In this document: positions 16,883-26,143 of the stretch, one piece after another
Layout: every line of letters starts with the position of its first letter
Numbering within the stretch: position 1 is the stretch's first letter
NCBI GenBank assembly: GCA_017398945.1
Contig: JAFQES010000022.1
Span: 1-64,000 of the forward strand
Reading direction: 5' to 3'
Origin: Bacilli bacterium
GTDB taxonomy: Bacteria; Bacillota_I; Bacilli_A; RF39; UBA660
DNA: 64,000 nucleotides
Made by a program: the position numbers and the translations under genes
Notes under the pieces: model-generated
What the model was told of the DNA's origin: nothing
What the model saw: only the letters and a program-made list of their open reading frames with translations
Databases searched by the model: none

Positions 16883-17665
16883 TTAAATATCTAACTCATT
16901 TAAAAAGATTGCTACTCCATCTTCATCATTACTATTAATTTTATACATTGCTTTTTCTAATGCTCTTTTTGTTGAATTACTAACTGCTGCGCTTATTTTG
17001 GCTATTTCAAACATTGAAATATCATTATTATCGTTACCAATTGCAATTATATTCTCTTTTGATATATTCAAATATTCTGCCAATTTTAGAACAGCAATTC
17101 CTTTGGATGCTTCATTACTTACAACGCTAAACCAATTTTCTTCACTATTCTCCTTAGATGAATCAAGAATATTCATTTTATATTCGTTTTGAACTATTTC
17201 TTTAAATGTATTTATCTTATTTTTTTCTTTACCTATTACCATAATTTGTTTCACTTTATTATTAATAACTTCATCAAAATTATTATCAGTTAATAAAATT
17301 TGATTTTTATTTCTTGTAAATTGAGTTACATATTCGGTATTTTCTAACACAAACATTATTCTTATATTGTGTAATTTTGCATAATCATATAGTAATTTAC
17401 AATTCTTTTTATTTAAATATTTTGCCCAGATAATTTTTTGTTTCTGAACATCATATATTTCCGATCCGTTTGATGAAATCATAAAACTATTTGCACCTAC
17501 TTCATTACTTATTTTTTGCGTATGATATCTTGGACGCGCTGTGCAAATAACTACAATATTTTCTTTTTCAATTTGCTTTTTTAATACTATTTTAGTAAAG
17601 TCAGAAATAGTACCATCTGTTTTCCTAAGTGTTCCATCACTATCAATAGCAATTATATATCTCAT
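16883..17665 (-). CDS. HAD-superfamily (Cof-type) phosphatase
   Basis: A 260-residue HAD hydrolase of the Cof/IIB class. Motif I is DSDGT (Asp8 and Asp10), motif II is the Thr in VICTAR, the cap follows, then the SKGIAVLKLAEYL lysine and GNDNNDISMF motif IV. It probably dephosphorylates a sugar phosphate, nucleotide or similar small molecule. The start is the ATG at 17665 after GGAGGT. It lies behind the NUDIX gene, with a hairpin in the 47-base gap. Confidence 0.75.
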   Translation of the reverse strand: MRYIIAIDSDGTLRKTDGTISDFTKIVLKKQIEKENIVVICTARPRYHTQKISNEVGANSFMISSNGSEIYDVQKQKIIWAKYLNKKNCKLLYDYAKLHNIRIMFVLENTEYVTQFTRNKNQILLTDNNFDEVINNKVKQIMVIGKEKNKINTFKEIVQNEYKMNILDSSKENSEENWFSVVSNEASKGIAVLKLAEYLNISKENIIAIGNDNNDISMFEIAKISAAVSNSTKRALEKAMYKINSNDEDGVAIFLNELDI

Positions 17666-17688
17666 CACTTTTACCTCCATATATTAAA

Positions 17689-17713
17689 ATATCAGTTCAT
17701 AGAGAACTGATAT
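17689..17713 (-). terminator. Hairpin between NUDIX and HAD genes
   Basis: Perfect 10-bp inverted repeat (ATATCAGTTC with GAACTGATAT). The minus-strand T tract after it is short (TTTTAAT), so it may be a partial terminator or an RNA-stability element. Confidence 0.4.
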
Positions 17714-18240
17714 TAATTTGTATATTCATTTATTGTTGTTTTATATACCTCAAATAATTCAATCATTTCTCTTGCTATTCCTTTTTTATCACCATATTCC
17801 TCTGCATTTGCTCTTAATACATCTTCAACTTCTGATAATGGTATATATCTTAATTCAAAATTACCGTCTTTTTCATTTTCAGTATATTCAGTATTTTCTA
17901 AATTAGGTGCTTCATCTGTTTTTACTTCATAATAATAGATTTCTATTTTCCTATTTTTACCTTCTGCGGGCCAATCTTTATAATATCCAATTGCACAAGC
18001 AAAAGGTTCAATATTGGAAATATTTAATTCTATCCCAGTTTCTTCTAATACTTCTCTATTAACCGCTTGAATAAGCGTTTCGTTATCTTCAACATGTCCT
18101 CCAGGAAATTGATAATTATTATGTGAGTATCCCAATAAAACATCATTATTAGAATTTACTAATAATACCTTTACTCTTTTTACAACCTCTGTCATATCCG
18201 AATCTGTCAAATTATATTTGTTAGTAATTATTTGTTTCAT
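17713..18240 (-). CDS. NUDIX hydrolase
   Basis: A 175-residue NUDIX enzyme with a complete box: GGHVEDNETLIQAV followed by REVLEETGI (about residues 70-92). It would hydrolyse a nucleoside diphosphate-X compound. The start is the ATG at 18240 after GGGAGTGA, so its start lies within the end of the dNMP-kinase-like gene (20-base overlap), indicating coupled translation. With the kinase and the HAD phosphatase it makes a three-gene nucleotide- or phosphate-handling set at the 3' end of the array. Confidence 0.75.
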   Translation of the reverse strand: MKQIITNKYNLTDSDMTEVVKRVKVLLVNSNNDVLLGYSHNNYQFPGGHVEDNETLIQAVNREVLEETGIELNISNIEPFACAIGYYKDWPAEGKNRKIEIYYYEVKTDEAPNLENTEYTENEKDGNFELRYIPLSEVEDVLRANAEEYGDKKGIAREMIELFEVYKTTINEYTN

Positions 18241-18970
18241 TATTATCACTCCCTTTTCTTAAAACTTTCGTTTTACTAATTGAAACATTACTATTTATCT
18301 TATTACTGATTAATTCAGTAATTTCTTGAAAAGAGTATTGACTGTTTAAAAATAAATTTTCTATAGAAAATAAATCTTTTAAAATATCAAAATTTTCTCT
18401 TTTTGCCATAATCAATTCTAATAAGGTTAAAACTAAGGATGACGTTTCCTCTAATGATAAGTTTTCATTATTAATTAATAAATACGGCATATTATATTTT
18501 TTTAATGCTTCAAAATATTTATCATATCCATCAACATATAATCTTTTCTTTTTAAGATCGTCATCTGAAATATTTCTATTTTTAATTCTTTTAATTCGTT
18601 CTTCAACAGAAGCATACAATACAATTGTTAAATCTGGAACACCATAATTCATAACGAACATATCAAACAATGCCGAATTTTCTTTATTATATGAAAAATA
18701 ATATGTTGATAAAAATCCACGATCCATTAATATATCATCTTTTTTAGCATCCTCTAATACAGATAAATATCCCATTAAATAATACATAGCTTGAATATTA
18801 CTTGAATAGCAACTATAAATTTTTTCTGTTATTTTTTTTGATTGTTCATCATCTAAATATAACAATTTCTTTATTGGTTTCTCTGCTATTGGCATATTTA
18901 AAAACGATGACAGATGATTTGTAATTGTACTTTTTCCTACGCCATCTAATCCTTCAACACTTATTAACAC
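18221..18970 (-). CDS. Thymidylate-kinase-like P-loop kinase
   Basis: A 249-residue P-loop kinase. Walker A is GLDGVGKST (about residues 7-15) and the DRGFLST motif (about 83-89) matches the DR-x-x-x-S of thymidylate and deoxynucleoside kinases. A C-terminal extension of about 60 residues is not seen in standard Tmk. It starts at GTG after GGGGGG. A -10-like TATAAT upstream near 19,015 may give it a separate promoter. It could phosphorylate a (d)NMP or a nucleoside-like intermediate. Confidence 0.65.
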   Translation of the reverse strand: MLISVEGLDGVGKSTITNHLSSFLNMPIAEKPIKKLLYLDDEQSKKITEKIYSCYSSNIQAMYYLMGYLSVLEDAKKDDILMDRGFLSTYYFSYNKENSALFDMFVMNYGVPDLTIVLYASVEERIKRIKNRNISDDDLKKKRLYVDGYDKYFEALKKYNMPYLLINNENLSLEETSSLVLTLLELIMAKRENFDILKDLFSIENLFLNSQYSFQEITELISNKINSNVSISKTKVLRKGSDNNETNNY

Positions 18971-19035
18971 ATTAATCCCCCCTATAGAAAATTATAGTAA
19001 TTATCTATATTATATTTATTATAACATAAATTTCT

Positions 19036-19947
19036 TTATTTAATAAGTTTTTTGCTTTTATCGAATAAAATATTATGATATGGTTTATGTTCTGGATAAA
19101 CGTTTAACCATTTTAATGAATTTATACAATCATAAATTAATAATCTATTTTCAAAATTATCTATTTGACAGATGTCTGGATAATTTTGAATTAAATAATA
19201 CATAATTTTTTCATAGTCTTTTGGATTTACAGATGATTGTAATCCTTTTTTTATTAAACTATTTGGATTTCTAACCATTCTATTTATAGAGTCAAAATCT
19301 TTATCTAAAGGTGCAATATCATAACATTCAAAATCTATTAACTTTAAACCTTCGTCAGAATATATAATATTATTAAAATGTATATCTCCATGAGTGAATC
19401 CAAAACTAGCATTTTCAAAATAATATGTCAAAACATTTCTTAACTCACTCAAATATAATATTTTATCAATAGATAATAAATTTGATAATTTAAGTCTATT
19501 TAAATACTCATCATATTTTGAGAGTATATTCTCAATAGCTTCACTTTTTTGTTCTGTTGGTTTATGTATTTTTTTAAGTATTTGAACTAATTCATTTAAA
19601 CAATATTCTTTTTGAATTTCATTTAAAATTCCCCATACATTAAATAAATTATTACCATTTATTTTTTCTTCAATAGTATAGATATATGGAATTGTTTCTT
19701 TTGAAATATCATATGTAATTAATTTTGGATTAAAATAGTTTGGATTATCTATATAATATTGAATTTCATTTATTATTCCAGGTTCTTTTTCGTAATTAAC
19801 ACAAATCTTAATTACGAACATATCATTTACATTATATACAATTCTATTAAACCCTATATTTTGTCGTTTACAACTCCAAACTTTACCAAGACCGTTCTTA
19901 TTACATATTTCTATAACATAATTTATCAATGTTTCTTCATTATTCAT
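19036..19947 (-). CDS. APH/choline-kinase-like phosphotransferase (copy 2)
   Basis: A 303-residue kinase of the aminoglycoside/choline kinase fold. The catalytic loop is FTHGDIHFNN (about 188-197) and the metal-binding motif is LIDFECYD (about 207-214). It would phosphorylate a hydroxyl of a small molecule. It lies 31 bases after the radical SAM gene. A second, divergent APH-like kinase lies directly upstream of that gene. Antibiotic resistance is only one option; a biosynthetic or protective phosphorylation fits the context as well. Confidence 0.7.
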   Translation of the reverse strand: MNNEETLINYVIEICNKNGLGKVWSCKRQNIGFNRIVYNVNDMFVIKICVNYEKEPGIINEIQYYIDNPNYFNPKLITYDISKETIPYIYTIEEKINGNNLFNVWGILNEIQKEYCLNELVQILKKIHKPTEQKSEAIENILSKYDEYLNRLKLSNLLSIDKILYLSELRNVLTYYFENASFGFTHGDIHFNNIIYSDEGLKLIDFECYDIAPLDKDFDSINRMVRNPNSLIKKGLQSSVNPKDYEKIMYYLIQNYPDICQIDNFENRLLIYDCINSLKWLNVYPEHKPYHNILFDKSKKLIK

Positions 19948-19978
19948 TATTTAGTCCTCCATACTTATATAATTTTTA

Positions 19979-20908
19979 TTATTTAATTGTTTTTACTAAT
20001 TTTTTTATATAAGGATCATTAAGTTCTTGAATATTATCAATACCTAGTTCTCCCATTTTATCGCCTAAACACCATGAGCGATCATTATAAAAGTCTTTAT
20101 ACAAATAAATTTCTCTATCTATAATTTCTCCCACTTCATATCCAGGTTTACATATGCAAGTACATCCATATACTTTGTTATCAGGAGTTATACAAACTTT
20201 CTTTACTCCTGCACTACATTGAAATCTATTTGGTTCATACATAGTATCTACACCAAATGTACCACTTCTTCTGACTTCTAATTCATTGATATTATACTTT
20301 CCTCTAGCTTGCCTAATTTGTGTAAAAAAGGCATTATAATCAGCTAAATTTAAACCGATATTTGTTAAATTTTTAGCACGTCCTTGAATAAATATTTTAT
20401 TAAATTCAATTCCTGATGCTCCCAATTCATATGCTGTATCACAAATATTTAAAGTATCTTTAGCATTTTTATTTGTTATAGTAGTCATTAAAACAACTCT
20501 TAAATCTTTTTCTCTTAATTTTCTTATAACTTCGTTTAACATTTCATTTGTGATTCCATTTAAACTTTCTTGAATTCCAAAATGATAAGACATAAATATA
20601 GTTTTGATTCCTGATGATTTAAACAAATCTATTATTTCTGGTTCTTTAAATATCCTTAATCCATTAGTCATAATCCAATCTTGTCCTACTATTTTATAAG
20701 AACTTAAATAACCTAAATCTACTAATGGTTCAGCACCGTCTATTCTTACTATTTTATATTTTTCAGAGTAAAACTTTGCTAATTCTTCTAATTCTTCAGG
20801 CGTTCTATTACCTGTATAACCAATATAACAATGTTTACAAGCAACATTACATTTTGAACAAGCCATTAAAATAACTCTATTTCCTTCATATTTTTTTAAT
20901 TCACGCAT
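19979..20908 (-). CDS. Radical SAM/SPASM-like enzyme
   Basis: A 309-residue radical SAM enzyme. The cluster motif is C-x3-C-x2-C at Cys20, Cys24 and Cys27 (SKCNVACKHCYIG). GAEP corresponds to the GGEP SAM-binding motif. The C-terminal region has four or five Cys (FQCSAG, VCITPDNKVYGCTCICKPG), like a SPASM or twitch auxiliary-cluster domain. Such enzymes modify peptides, sugars or amino acids. It starts immediately at the end of the kinase gene 20909-21793. No precursor peptide gene is seen nearby. Confidence 0.8.
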   Translation of the reverse strand: MRELKKYEGNRVILMACSKCNVACKHCYIGYTGNRTPEELEELAKFYSEKYKIVRIDGAEPLVDLGYLSSYKIVGQDWIMTNGLRIFKEPEIIDLFKSSGIKTIFMSYHFGIQESLNGITNEMLNEVIRKLREKDLRVVLMTTITNKNAKDTLNICDTAYELGASGIEFNKIFIQGRAKNLTNIGLNLADYNAFFTQIRQARGKYNINELEVRRSGTFGVDTMYEPNRFQCSAGVKKVCITPDNKVYGCTCICKPGYEVGEIIDREIYLYKDFYNDRSWCLGDKMGELGIDNIQELNDPYIKKLVKTIK

Positions 20909-21793
20909 TTATACCTTCCTCCTCACATTCACATCTTTATTAAACCATTTAGGTATATCACTTTGAAAATAATTAGCAAAATTTAAAAATTCTTTTAATT
21001 TTTGTTCACCATCAAACAACGATTTTCCATCACTCCTTAATGTATACAAAATATAATCCAATATATATAAAGAACCAAATAAATTATATACATTCCAAAA
21101 TTCCATAGGTATATTATTTTGAAAATAATTTTCAATGACACTTGAATAGAAATTAGGATATTTCATATTACAAGCATTACTAGTTAAATCTTCCCAAGGA
21201 TGTGAAATTGTACAAACATCCATATCGATAAACACTAATCTATTACCATCAAATATAATATTTCCAGGATGAAAATCTCCATGAATTATACAATTACCTT
21301 TTAATTCTTTAAGTATATTTTTATGTTTCATCACAAAATCATGCAATAATATAATACTTTCTTTATCTATTTCCAAATCTAAAACTTTTGTTAATTTTTT
21401 TGTAAATGATTGGATAAATCTATCATAAATAATTATATTATTAGGTATATTAATATTGTGCATTTTTAATAATTCTTTTGCAATATCTGCACCATATTGA
21501 ATTTCTTTTTCTATATCAGTTAATTTATTTTCTAAACTTATACCATCTATCCATTCTAATAAAGCATATCCTTTTTCTTCAGTCAATAATCCTTTAGAAT
21601 ATATTTTAGGGACATATATTCCATTTTTTAATAATATTTCCATATTATCCAAAGCTTTATATCTACTTTTCATAAATCTTGCATCAAAAATTCTTAATAA
21701 ATAATATTTATTATCTTTATATAATTTGTATTTTTCAACAGATGAAGCACCATAATTAATTTTTTCTACTACTATATATTCTTCTAAATTCAT
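20909..21793 (-). CDS. APH/choline-kinase-like phosphotransferase (copy 1)
   Basis: A 294-residue kinase of the APH/choline kinase fold. Catalytic loop IIHGDFHPGN (about 177-186), metal motif FIDMDVC (about 196-202). The gene begins right at the ABC ATPase stop (TAG-ATG) and ends right at the radical SAM start, so it is tightly coupled to both. The substrate is unknown. It differs clearly from the kinase at 19036, so the two probably act on different molecules or steps. Confidence 0.7.
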   Translation of the reverse strand: MNLEEYIVVEKINYGASSVEKYKLYKDNKYYLLRIFDARFMKSRYKALDNMEILLKNGIYVPKIYSKGLLTEEKGYALLEWIDGISLENKLTDIEKEIQYGADIAKELLKMHNINIPNNIIIYDRFIQSFTKKLTKVLDLEIDKESIILLHDFVMKHKNILKELKGNCIIHGDFHPGNIIFDGNRLVFIDMDVCTISHPWEDLTSNACNMKYPNFYSSVIENYFQNNIPMEFWNVYNLFGSLYILDYILYTLRSDGKSLFDGEQKLKEFLNFANYFQSDIPKWFNKDVNVRRKV

Positions 21794-22468
21794 CTATTCT
21801 ATTTCTTTCTTATTTTTATTATCTTGTATAATTGCTTTGCCATTTTGTATATGAATTATCTTATCAGATATTTTATTAACAAAGTCTTCTTCATGAGAAA
21901 CAATCAACAAAGTCATATCATCTTTAACCATACTAATGATTAAATTTATTACTTCTTTTTTCATTTCTTTATCTAATGCACTAGTTGGTTCATCTAATAA
22001 AATTAATTTTGGTTTCATTAATAAAGTTCGAGCTATGGCAACCCTTTGCTTTTGTCCACCAGATAATTCATCAGGGTAACTATTTATTTTATCTTCTAAT
22101 CCAATCTTTTTCAAAATTTTTATTGACTCTTTTTCGGCATATATATCTGAATATTTTTTTATTTTTGTTAAACCAAGAGTTAAATTTTGCAAAACTGTTA
22201 AATGTTCAAACAAATTATATTCTTGAAAGACTATCCCTATTTTTTGTCTTAAATCTGATATATTCATTTCAGTAATATCTATGCTATCAAAATAAATATT
22301 ACCATCATCAATAGTTTCTAATCTATTGATACATTTTAACAATGTACTTTTACCACAACCTGATTTCCCAATTATAGAAACAACTTCACCCTTATTTATT
22401 TCTAAATTAATATTTTTTAAAACGTTATTATTTTTATATTTTTTTGAAACATTAACTATTTTCAACAT
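21794..22468 (-). CDS. Amino-acid-type ABC transporter ATPase (GlnQ-like)
   Basis: A 224-residue ABC ATPase with Walker A GKSGCGKST (about 34-42), Q-loop VFQEYNLF, signature LSGGQKQR (about 132-139), Walker B LILLDEP and the switch His in VSHEE. It is of the GlnQ/HisP polar amino-acid class. Its start overlaps the permease stop by one base (TAATG). It energises uptake by the permease and binding protein encoded just upstream. The lower conservation of its C-terminus is unremarkable. Confidence 0.9.
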   Translation of the reverse strand: MLKIVNVSKKYKNNNVLKNINLEINKGEVVSIIGKSGCGKSTLLKCINRLETIDDGNIYFDSIDITEMNISDLRQKIGIVFQEYNLFEHLTVLQNLTLGLTKIKKYSDIYAEKESIKILKKIGLEDKINSYPDELSGGQKQRVAIARTLLMKPKLILLDEPTSALDKEMKKEVINLIISMVKDDMTLLIVSHEEDFVNKISDKIIHIQNGKAIIQDNKNKKEIE

Positions 22469-23241
22469 TATTTATCACCCCTTACATAATTTCGTGGGTT
22501 AATTTTTTTATACAGTAAATCTAATATCTTACCAATAAAATAACACAATATAAAATAAATTATAGCTGTTATTATCAAAGGAAAAAATGCTTCATAAGTC
22601 CTATTTCTAATTATATCGCTTGCCTTTGTAAGATCCATAATAGATATATAACCAGCTATAGATGTTAACTTAACTAACGACACAATCTCATTTTTATATA
22701 CTGGTATTGTATATGATAAAGCTTGTGGCAAAATAATATATTTAATAGTTTGAAATTTATTAAAACCAAGAGCATAAGCTGAATGAATTTGCGAAATGTT
22801 AATTGAATCCATAGCTCCTTTAACTATTTCAGAAACATAAGCAGAAAAATAAATAGAAAACGTAATAATTGCAACTAGCATAGGATCAATGTTTATCTTT
22901 CCAAAAATCACATAATAAAAGGTTAAAAGTAATACAGTTATTGGTACACCTTGCATCAGTTTTACATAAAAATTAGCTAATTGCCTTAATATTTTCAAGT
23001 TATTTTTATTTATACAATAAATTATTAAACCTAATATTGTTCCTAAAACAATAGAAGTTATAGATATGATTGTTGTTGAAATAAACCCTTGAAATAATAA
23101 TTTATATCTTTGTTCTTCTATTACTGTTCTAAAAAAACTTTCTGATATATTGTTTATCATAGCATATATATTACTTTTAAAAGTAATACTTAAAATAATT
23201 AATAACAATGTAATTAATAATATTTTTATTTTCTTTATCAT
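22468..23241 (-). CDS. Amino-acid-type ABC transporter permease
   Basis: A 257-residue polytopic permease of the HisM/GlnP class. An N-terminal leader helix and about five further membrane helices are present, with the EAA-type loop GFNKFQTIKYIILPQAL (about 157-173) that docks on the ATPase. It is encoded 13 bases after the binding protein and overlaps the ATPase gene. With a single permease gene it probably works as a homodimer. The ligand is expected to be an amino acid or close derivative. Confidence 0.85.
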   Translation of the reverse strand: MIKKIKILLITLLLIILSITFKSNIYAMINNISESFFRTVIEEQRYKLLFQGFISTTIISITSIVLGTILGLIIYCINKNNLKILRQLANFYVKLMQGVPITVLLLTFYYVIFGKINIDPMLVAIITFSIYFSAYVSEIVKGAMDSINISQIHSAYALGFNKFQTIKYIILPQALSYTIPVYKNEIVSLVKLTSIAGYISIMDLTKASDIIRNRTYEAFFPLIITAIIYFILCYFIGKILDLLYKKINPRNYVRGDK

Positions 23242-23254
23242 ATTTTACCCCTTA

Positions 23255-24025
23255 TTATTGTCTTGTAACCAATACTATTCCACCTGTATAATTTGGTTCT
23301 GAAAATAAAACCACTTTTTTTCTTTCTTCTGTAACGATTATAGAACAACCAGCTATATCTACTTTACCAGAAACTAAAGCAGCTATCATACCCTCAAAAG
23401 CCATTTCTACTATTTCTATTTTATATCCTAGTTTATATCCGATATAATTGATTACATCAATATCATATCCAACTATTTTATTGTTTTTCATATATGCAAA
23501 CGGAGCAGATCCAGATACTGTAGCAAACTTTATGGTATCAGTATATTTATAATCATATTCTTCTAATTCTTTTACTTCTTCATTATCTCCAAACCATTTT
23601 TCTTCTAACTTTATTAATGTTCCATCATCTTTCATTTCTAAAATGATTTTATCTATTTCTTCTTTTAAATTATTTTTTTGAGGATTTATAGCAAAAGCAT
23701 AACTATCTATTGTTAACTTTTCATTTAAAATCTTTAAACCTTCATTATTTTTTAAAATTTCTTTGGCAAGCGGTTCATCTGTTAAAAAAGCATCTATCTT
23801 TCCAGATTTTAAAGCTGATATTTCATCACTATAACTATTATAATAAGCTGGTGTTGCATTTTTTATATTATTTTTGAGTATAGTATCATATTCTGAACCT
23901 GTATATACACCTATTTTAGAATTTGCCAAATCTTCAATATGATTTATAAATTTCAAATTATTACTGCATCCAGTAATTAATAAGCATAATATTATCAATA
24001 CTATACAACTAAATTTTTTTAACAT
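23255..24025 (-). CDS. Circularly permuted amino-acid-binding lipoprotein
   Basis: A 256-residue lipoprotein (lipobox ITGC, Cys20) of the SBP_bac_3 family with its domain order reversed. Residues 24-110 match the usual second lobe (DLANSKIGVYTGSEYD, SGKIDAFLTDEP). Residues 111-146 match the usual C-terminal tail (KDDGTLIKLEEKWFG). After a linker come residues 164-256, which match the usual N-terminal lobe (APFAYMKNNKIVGYDID, SGKVDIAGC, TEERKKVVLFSEP). Both halves needed for a ligand cleft are present. It overlaps the upstream ATP-grasp gene by 17 bases. Confidence 0.8.
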   Translation of the reverse strand: MLKKFSCIVLIILCLLITGCSNNLKFINHIEDLANSKIGVYTGSEYDTILKNNIKNATPAYYNSYSDEISALKSGKIDAFLTDEPLAKEILKNNEGLKILNEKLTIDSYAFAINPQKNNLKEEIDKIILEMKDDGTLIKLEEKWFGDNEEVKELEEYDYKYTDTIKFATVSGSAPFAYMKNNKIVGYDIDVINYIGYKLGYKIEIVEMAFEGMIAALVSGKVDIAGCSIIVTEERKKVVLFSEPNYTGGIVLVTRQ

Positions 24026-25274
24026 GTGCTACACCTCTTTCTTTTATTTCTTTATCAGTTTCAATAACAAATTTATCGAATATAGATTGCATTTTTGTTA
24101 AAGTTTCAGTTTCATTTCTTCCCATAACTTGAACCCAACCAGAAGCATCATTTCCTACTCTCCTTTTAATTTGATGCTCACCTAGTTTTGCAAACATTTC
24201 TCCTTGTATAACGCCATCCATTTTTAATAATTCATCTAATGATGTTATATTTGTTATAACACCTTCCTTATTTGGTAAATATAAATCCCCTACACTGATA
24301 ATCTTATCACGATAATTTAATTCAACTTTTTTTCCTGTCATAATATCTATTAACAATTCATAGATATTAATTCCATAGGATAAACTATGATTAGTAGTTG
24401 CTTGACATCCAGGTAATCTCCATCCTAATTCGCTAGGTATTACTTTTCCATCTTCACTTATAAAAACTTCAATTGTCATAACACCATTTTTTAAATTCAT
24501 TCCCGAAACTATTGTTTGAATTAAATCCTTAGGAACAAATTGAAAATATTCAGGAATTTCTGGAACAGTCATATGACAATTCAAATTATTAGCTATTGAA
24601 GCCCAAATAGTAGCATTAGGAATATACGTAACATAGGAATCTAAGACTTTCCCATCTTGCACAATACTTTCAATAGACCATTCATGATCATAACAAAATG
24701 TCTCTACCATATACTTATTAGGTTTTATTGGTATAGATAAATTATCAATATCTTCTAACGAATTAATAATATATGTATCTACACTATTCATTCCTCTTCT
24801 TGGTTTAAAAACAATTCTTTTTCCACCATGACTATTAAAAAAGTTCACTATATCTTGTTTATTTTCTATTGCAGAAAAAGAGACTGTATTTAATCCTATT
24901 TGATTAAATCTTTCCTTCATATTAACTTTATCTCTTACCCATAATACTTGTTGTTCTGTTAAAGCTGGTAGATTTAACAACCTAGCAAAATTATTAGCAT
25001 ATTCCAAATAATATTCTGAATCATTTAAAAAATTAGTTAGATTAAGTTTCTTTTCATAACACCATTTTTTAAATTTATCTACTTCTTCATAAATATCATT
25101 ATTATAATCAGCAATAAATACATTATATTTTTTTGTTTTTTCCAAATATTCTTTTGAGAAAAATTTTAAATTTTTTGTTGTCCTTAAAATTATTATATTT
25201 AAATCTTCTCTAGCAAACAAAGTTTTTGATAACGGACATTCCATTTCTTCAAAATATAACAAAGTCTTTTCCAT
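24009..25274 (-). CDS. ATP-grasp ligase (BacD/carboxylase-like)
   Basis: A 421-residue ATP-grasp protein. The N-terminal pre-grasp domain is followed by RIVFKPRRGMNS (ATP-binding lysine, about 154-165), YMVETF (about 188-193) and TIEVFISEDGKVIPSELGWRLPG (about 268-290), the Mg-binding Glu and catalytic Arg region. This class joins an acyl phosphate to an amine, as in L-amino-acid ligases and biotin-carboxylase-like enzymes. It is translationally coupled to both neighbours. The substrate is not predictable by eye. It may join an amino acid to a product of the aminotransferase. Confidence 0.7.
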   Translation of the reverse strand: MEKTLLYFEEMECPLSKTLFAREDLNIIILRTTKNLKFFSKEYLEKTKKYNVFIADYNNDIYEEVDKFKKWCYEKKLNLTNFLNDSEYYLEYANNFARLLNLPALTEQQVLWVRDKVNMKERFNQIGLNTVSFSAIENKQDIVNFFNSHGGKRIVFKPRRGMNSVDTYIINSLEDIDNLSIPIKPNKYMVETFCYDHEWSIESIVQDGKVLDSYVTYIPNATIWASIANNLNCHMTVPEIPEYFQFVPKDLIQTIVSGMNLKNGVMTIEVFISEDGKVIPSELGWRLPGCQATTNHSLSYGINIYELLIDIMTGKKVELNYRDKIISVGDLYLPNKEGVITNITSLDELLKMDGVIQGEMFAKLGEHQIKRRVGNDASGWVQVMGRNETETLTKMQSIFDKFVIETDKEIKERGVAHVKKI

Positions 25275-26140
25275 TATATTCTCCTTTCTACTTTTTTTAC
25301 TAATTTATTTAAAACCTGTCTTTGAATTTCTTCATCAGAAATATATTTGATAAGTAAATCAGGTTCTGTTAGTTCCACTTCCATTATATATAGTTGGTTA
25401 TTTTCTAAAACAATATCAATTCTTGCATATAAATACCCAGAAAATTCAGGAATATTTGAAACTTTTGTTGCTAATTCTAATACACTTTCTGGAACAGTTG
25501 TTAAATATTGTGCTCGTTTTTTTTCTCCTAAAACTCCAGGAAATCTTAACATATTATGCGTATTAACTCCATCTACAAAAATACAAGAATATTCACCTTT
25601 ATTAATTCCGGAAACAAAAGGTTGTATCATTAAACCATTATCAGATTGTTGTAATATTGTTTCAAATTTTTTTCTAATTATTTCATCTACTTCTTCGTTT
25701 AAATCAAACTTATATGTGTTATTCCCACTTCCAGATATTATGGGTTTTATAACAAATTTTTGCCCATAAAAATCCAATTTATTCCAATCAATTGTTTCTT
25801 TTATAATCGTCGTGGGAATGTATGGAATACTATATTTTTTTAATATTTCAAATTGCACATCTTTTCTTATATTATCTAATATTATATTTACATTATTAAA
25901 TATAGCTAAATTATTTGCTTTAATAAACAATAACCATTCTCTAAATTCTTCATAATAGTCTTGATATCCCCAAACAGATCTTAAAATCAAACAATTATAT
26001 TTACTATAATCAATATCATTATTTTGCCATGAGATTATTTCTGCATCTATTCCATTTTTAATTAATTCTTTTTGAAGCAATAAATCCTCTTTAATTTTAT
26101 CCTTCCATTTATCACAAGATACAATTCCAATTTTTTTCAT
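25274..26140 (-). CDS. ATP-grasp ligase (RimK/DcsG-like)
   Basis: A 288-residue ATP-grasp protein of a second type. The RSVWGYQDYYEEFREWL motif (about 75-91) is like the R-S-x-W-x-Y segment of DcsG-like and related glutathione-synthetase-fold enzymes. FVIKPIISGSGNNT is the ATP-binding region, and IMEVELTEPDL carries the metal-binding Glu residues. It starts on the stop of the aminotransferase region (three-base gap) and ends in an overlapping TAATG with the larger ATP-grasp gene. It most likely forms a C-N bond on an amino-acid-like substrate. Confidence 0.65.
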   Translation of the reverse strand: MKKIGIVSCDKWKDKIKEDLLLQKELIKNGIDAEIISWQNNDIDYSKYNCLILRSVWGYQDYYEEFREWLLFIKANNLAIFNNVNIILDNIRKDVQFEILKKYSIPYIPTTIIKETIDWNKLDFYGQKFVIKPIISGSGNNTYKFDLNEEVDEIIRKKFETILQQSDNGLMIQPFVSGINKGEYSCIFVDGVNTHNMLRFPGVLGEKKRAQYLTTVPESVLELATKVSNIPEFSGYLYARIDIVLENNQLYIMEVELTEPDLLIKYISDEEIQRQVLNKLVKKVERRI

Positions 26141-26143
26141 AAT

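Noticed and set aside
19036-19947. Calling the APH-like kinase an aminoglycoside resistance gene
   Set aside because: Only the general kinase fold is visible and the context is biosynthetic-looking; substrate cannot be assigned.
25347-25769. 140-codon plus-strand ORF
   Set aside because: Antisense to a well-supported ATP-grasp gene inside a tight operon.
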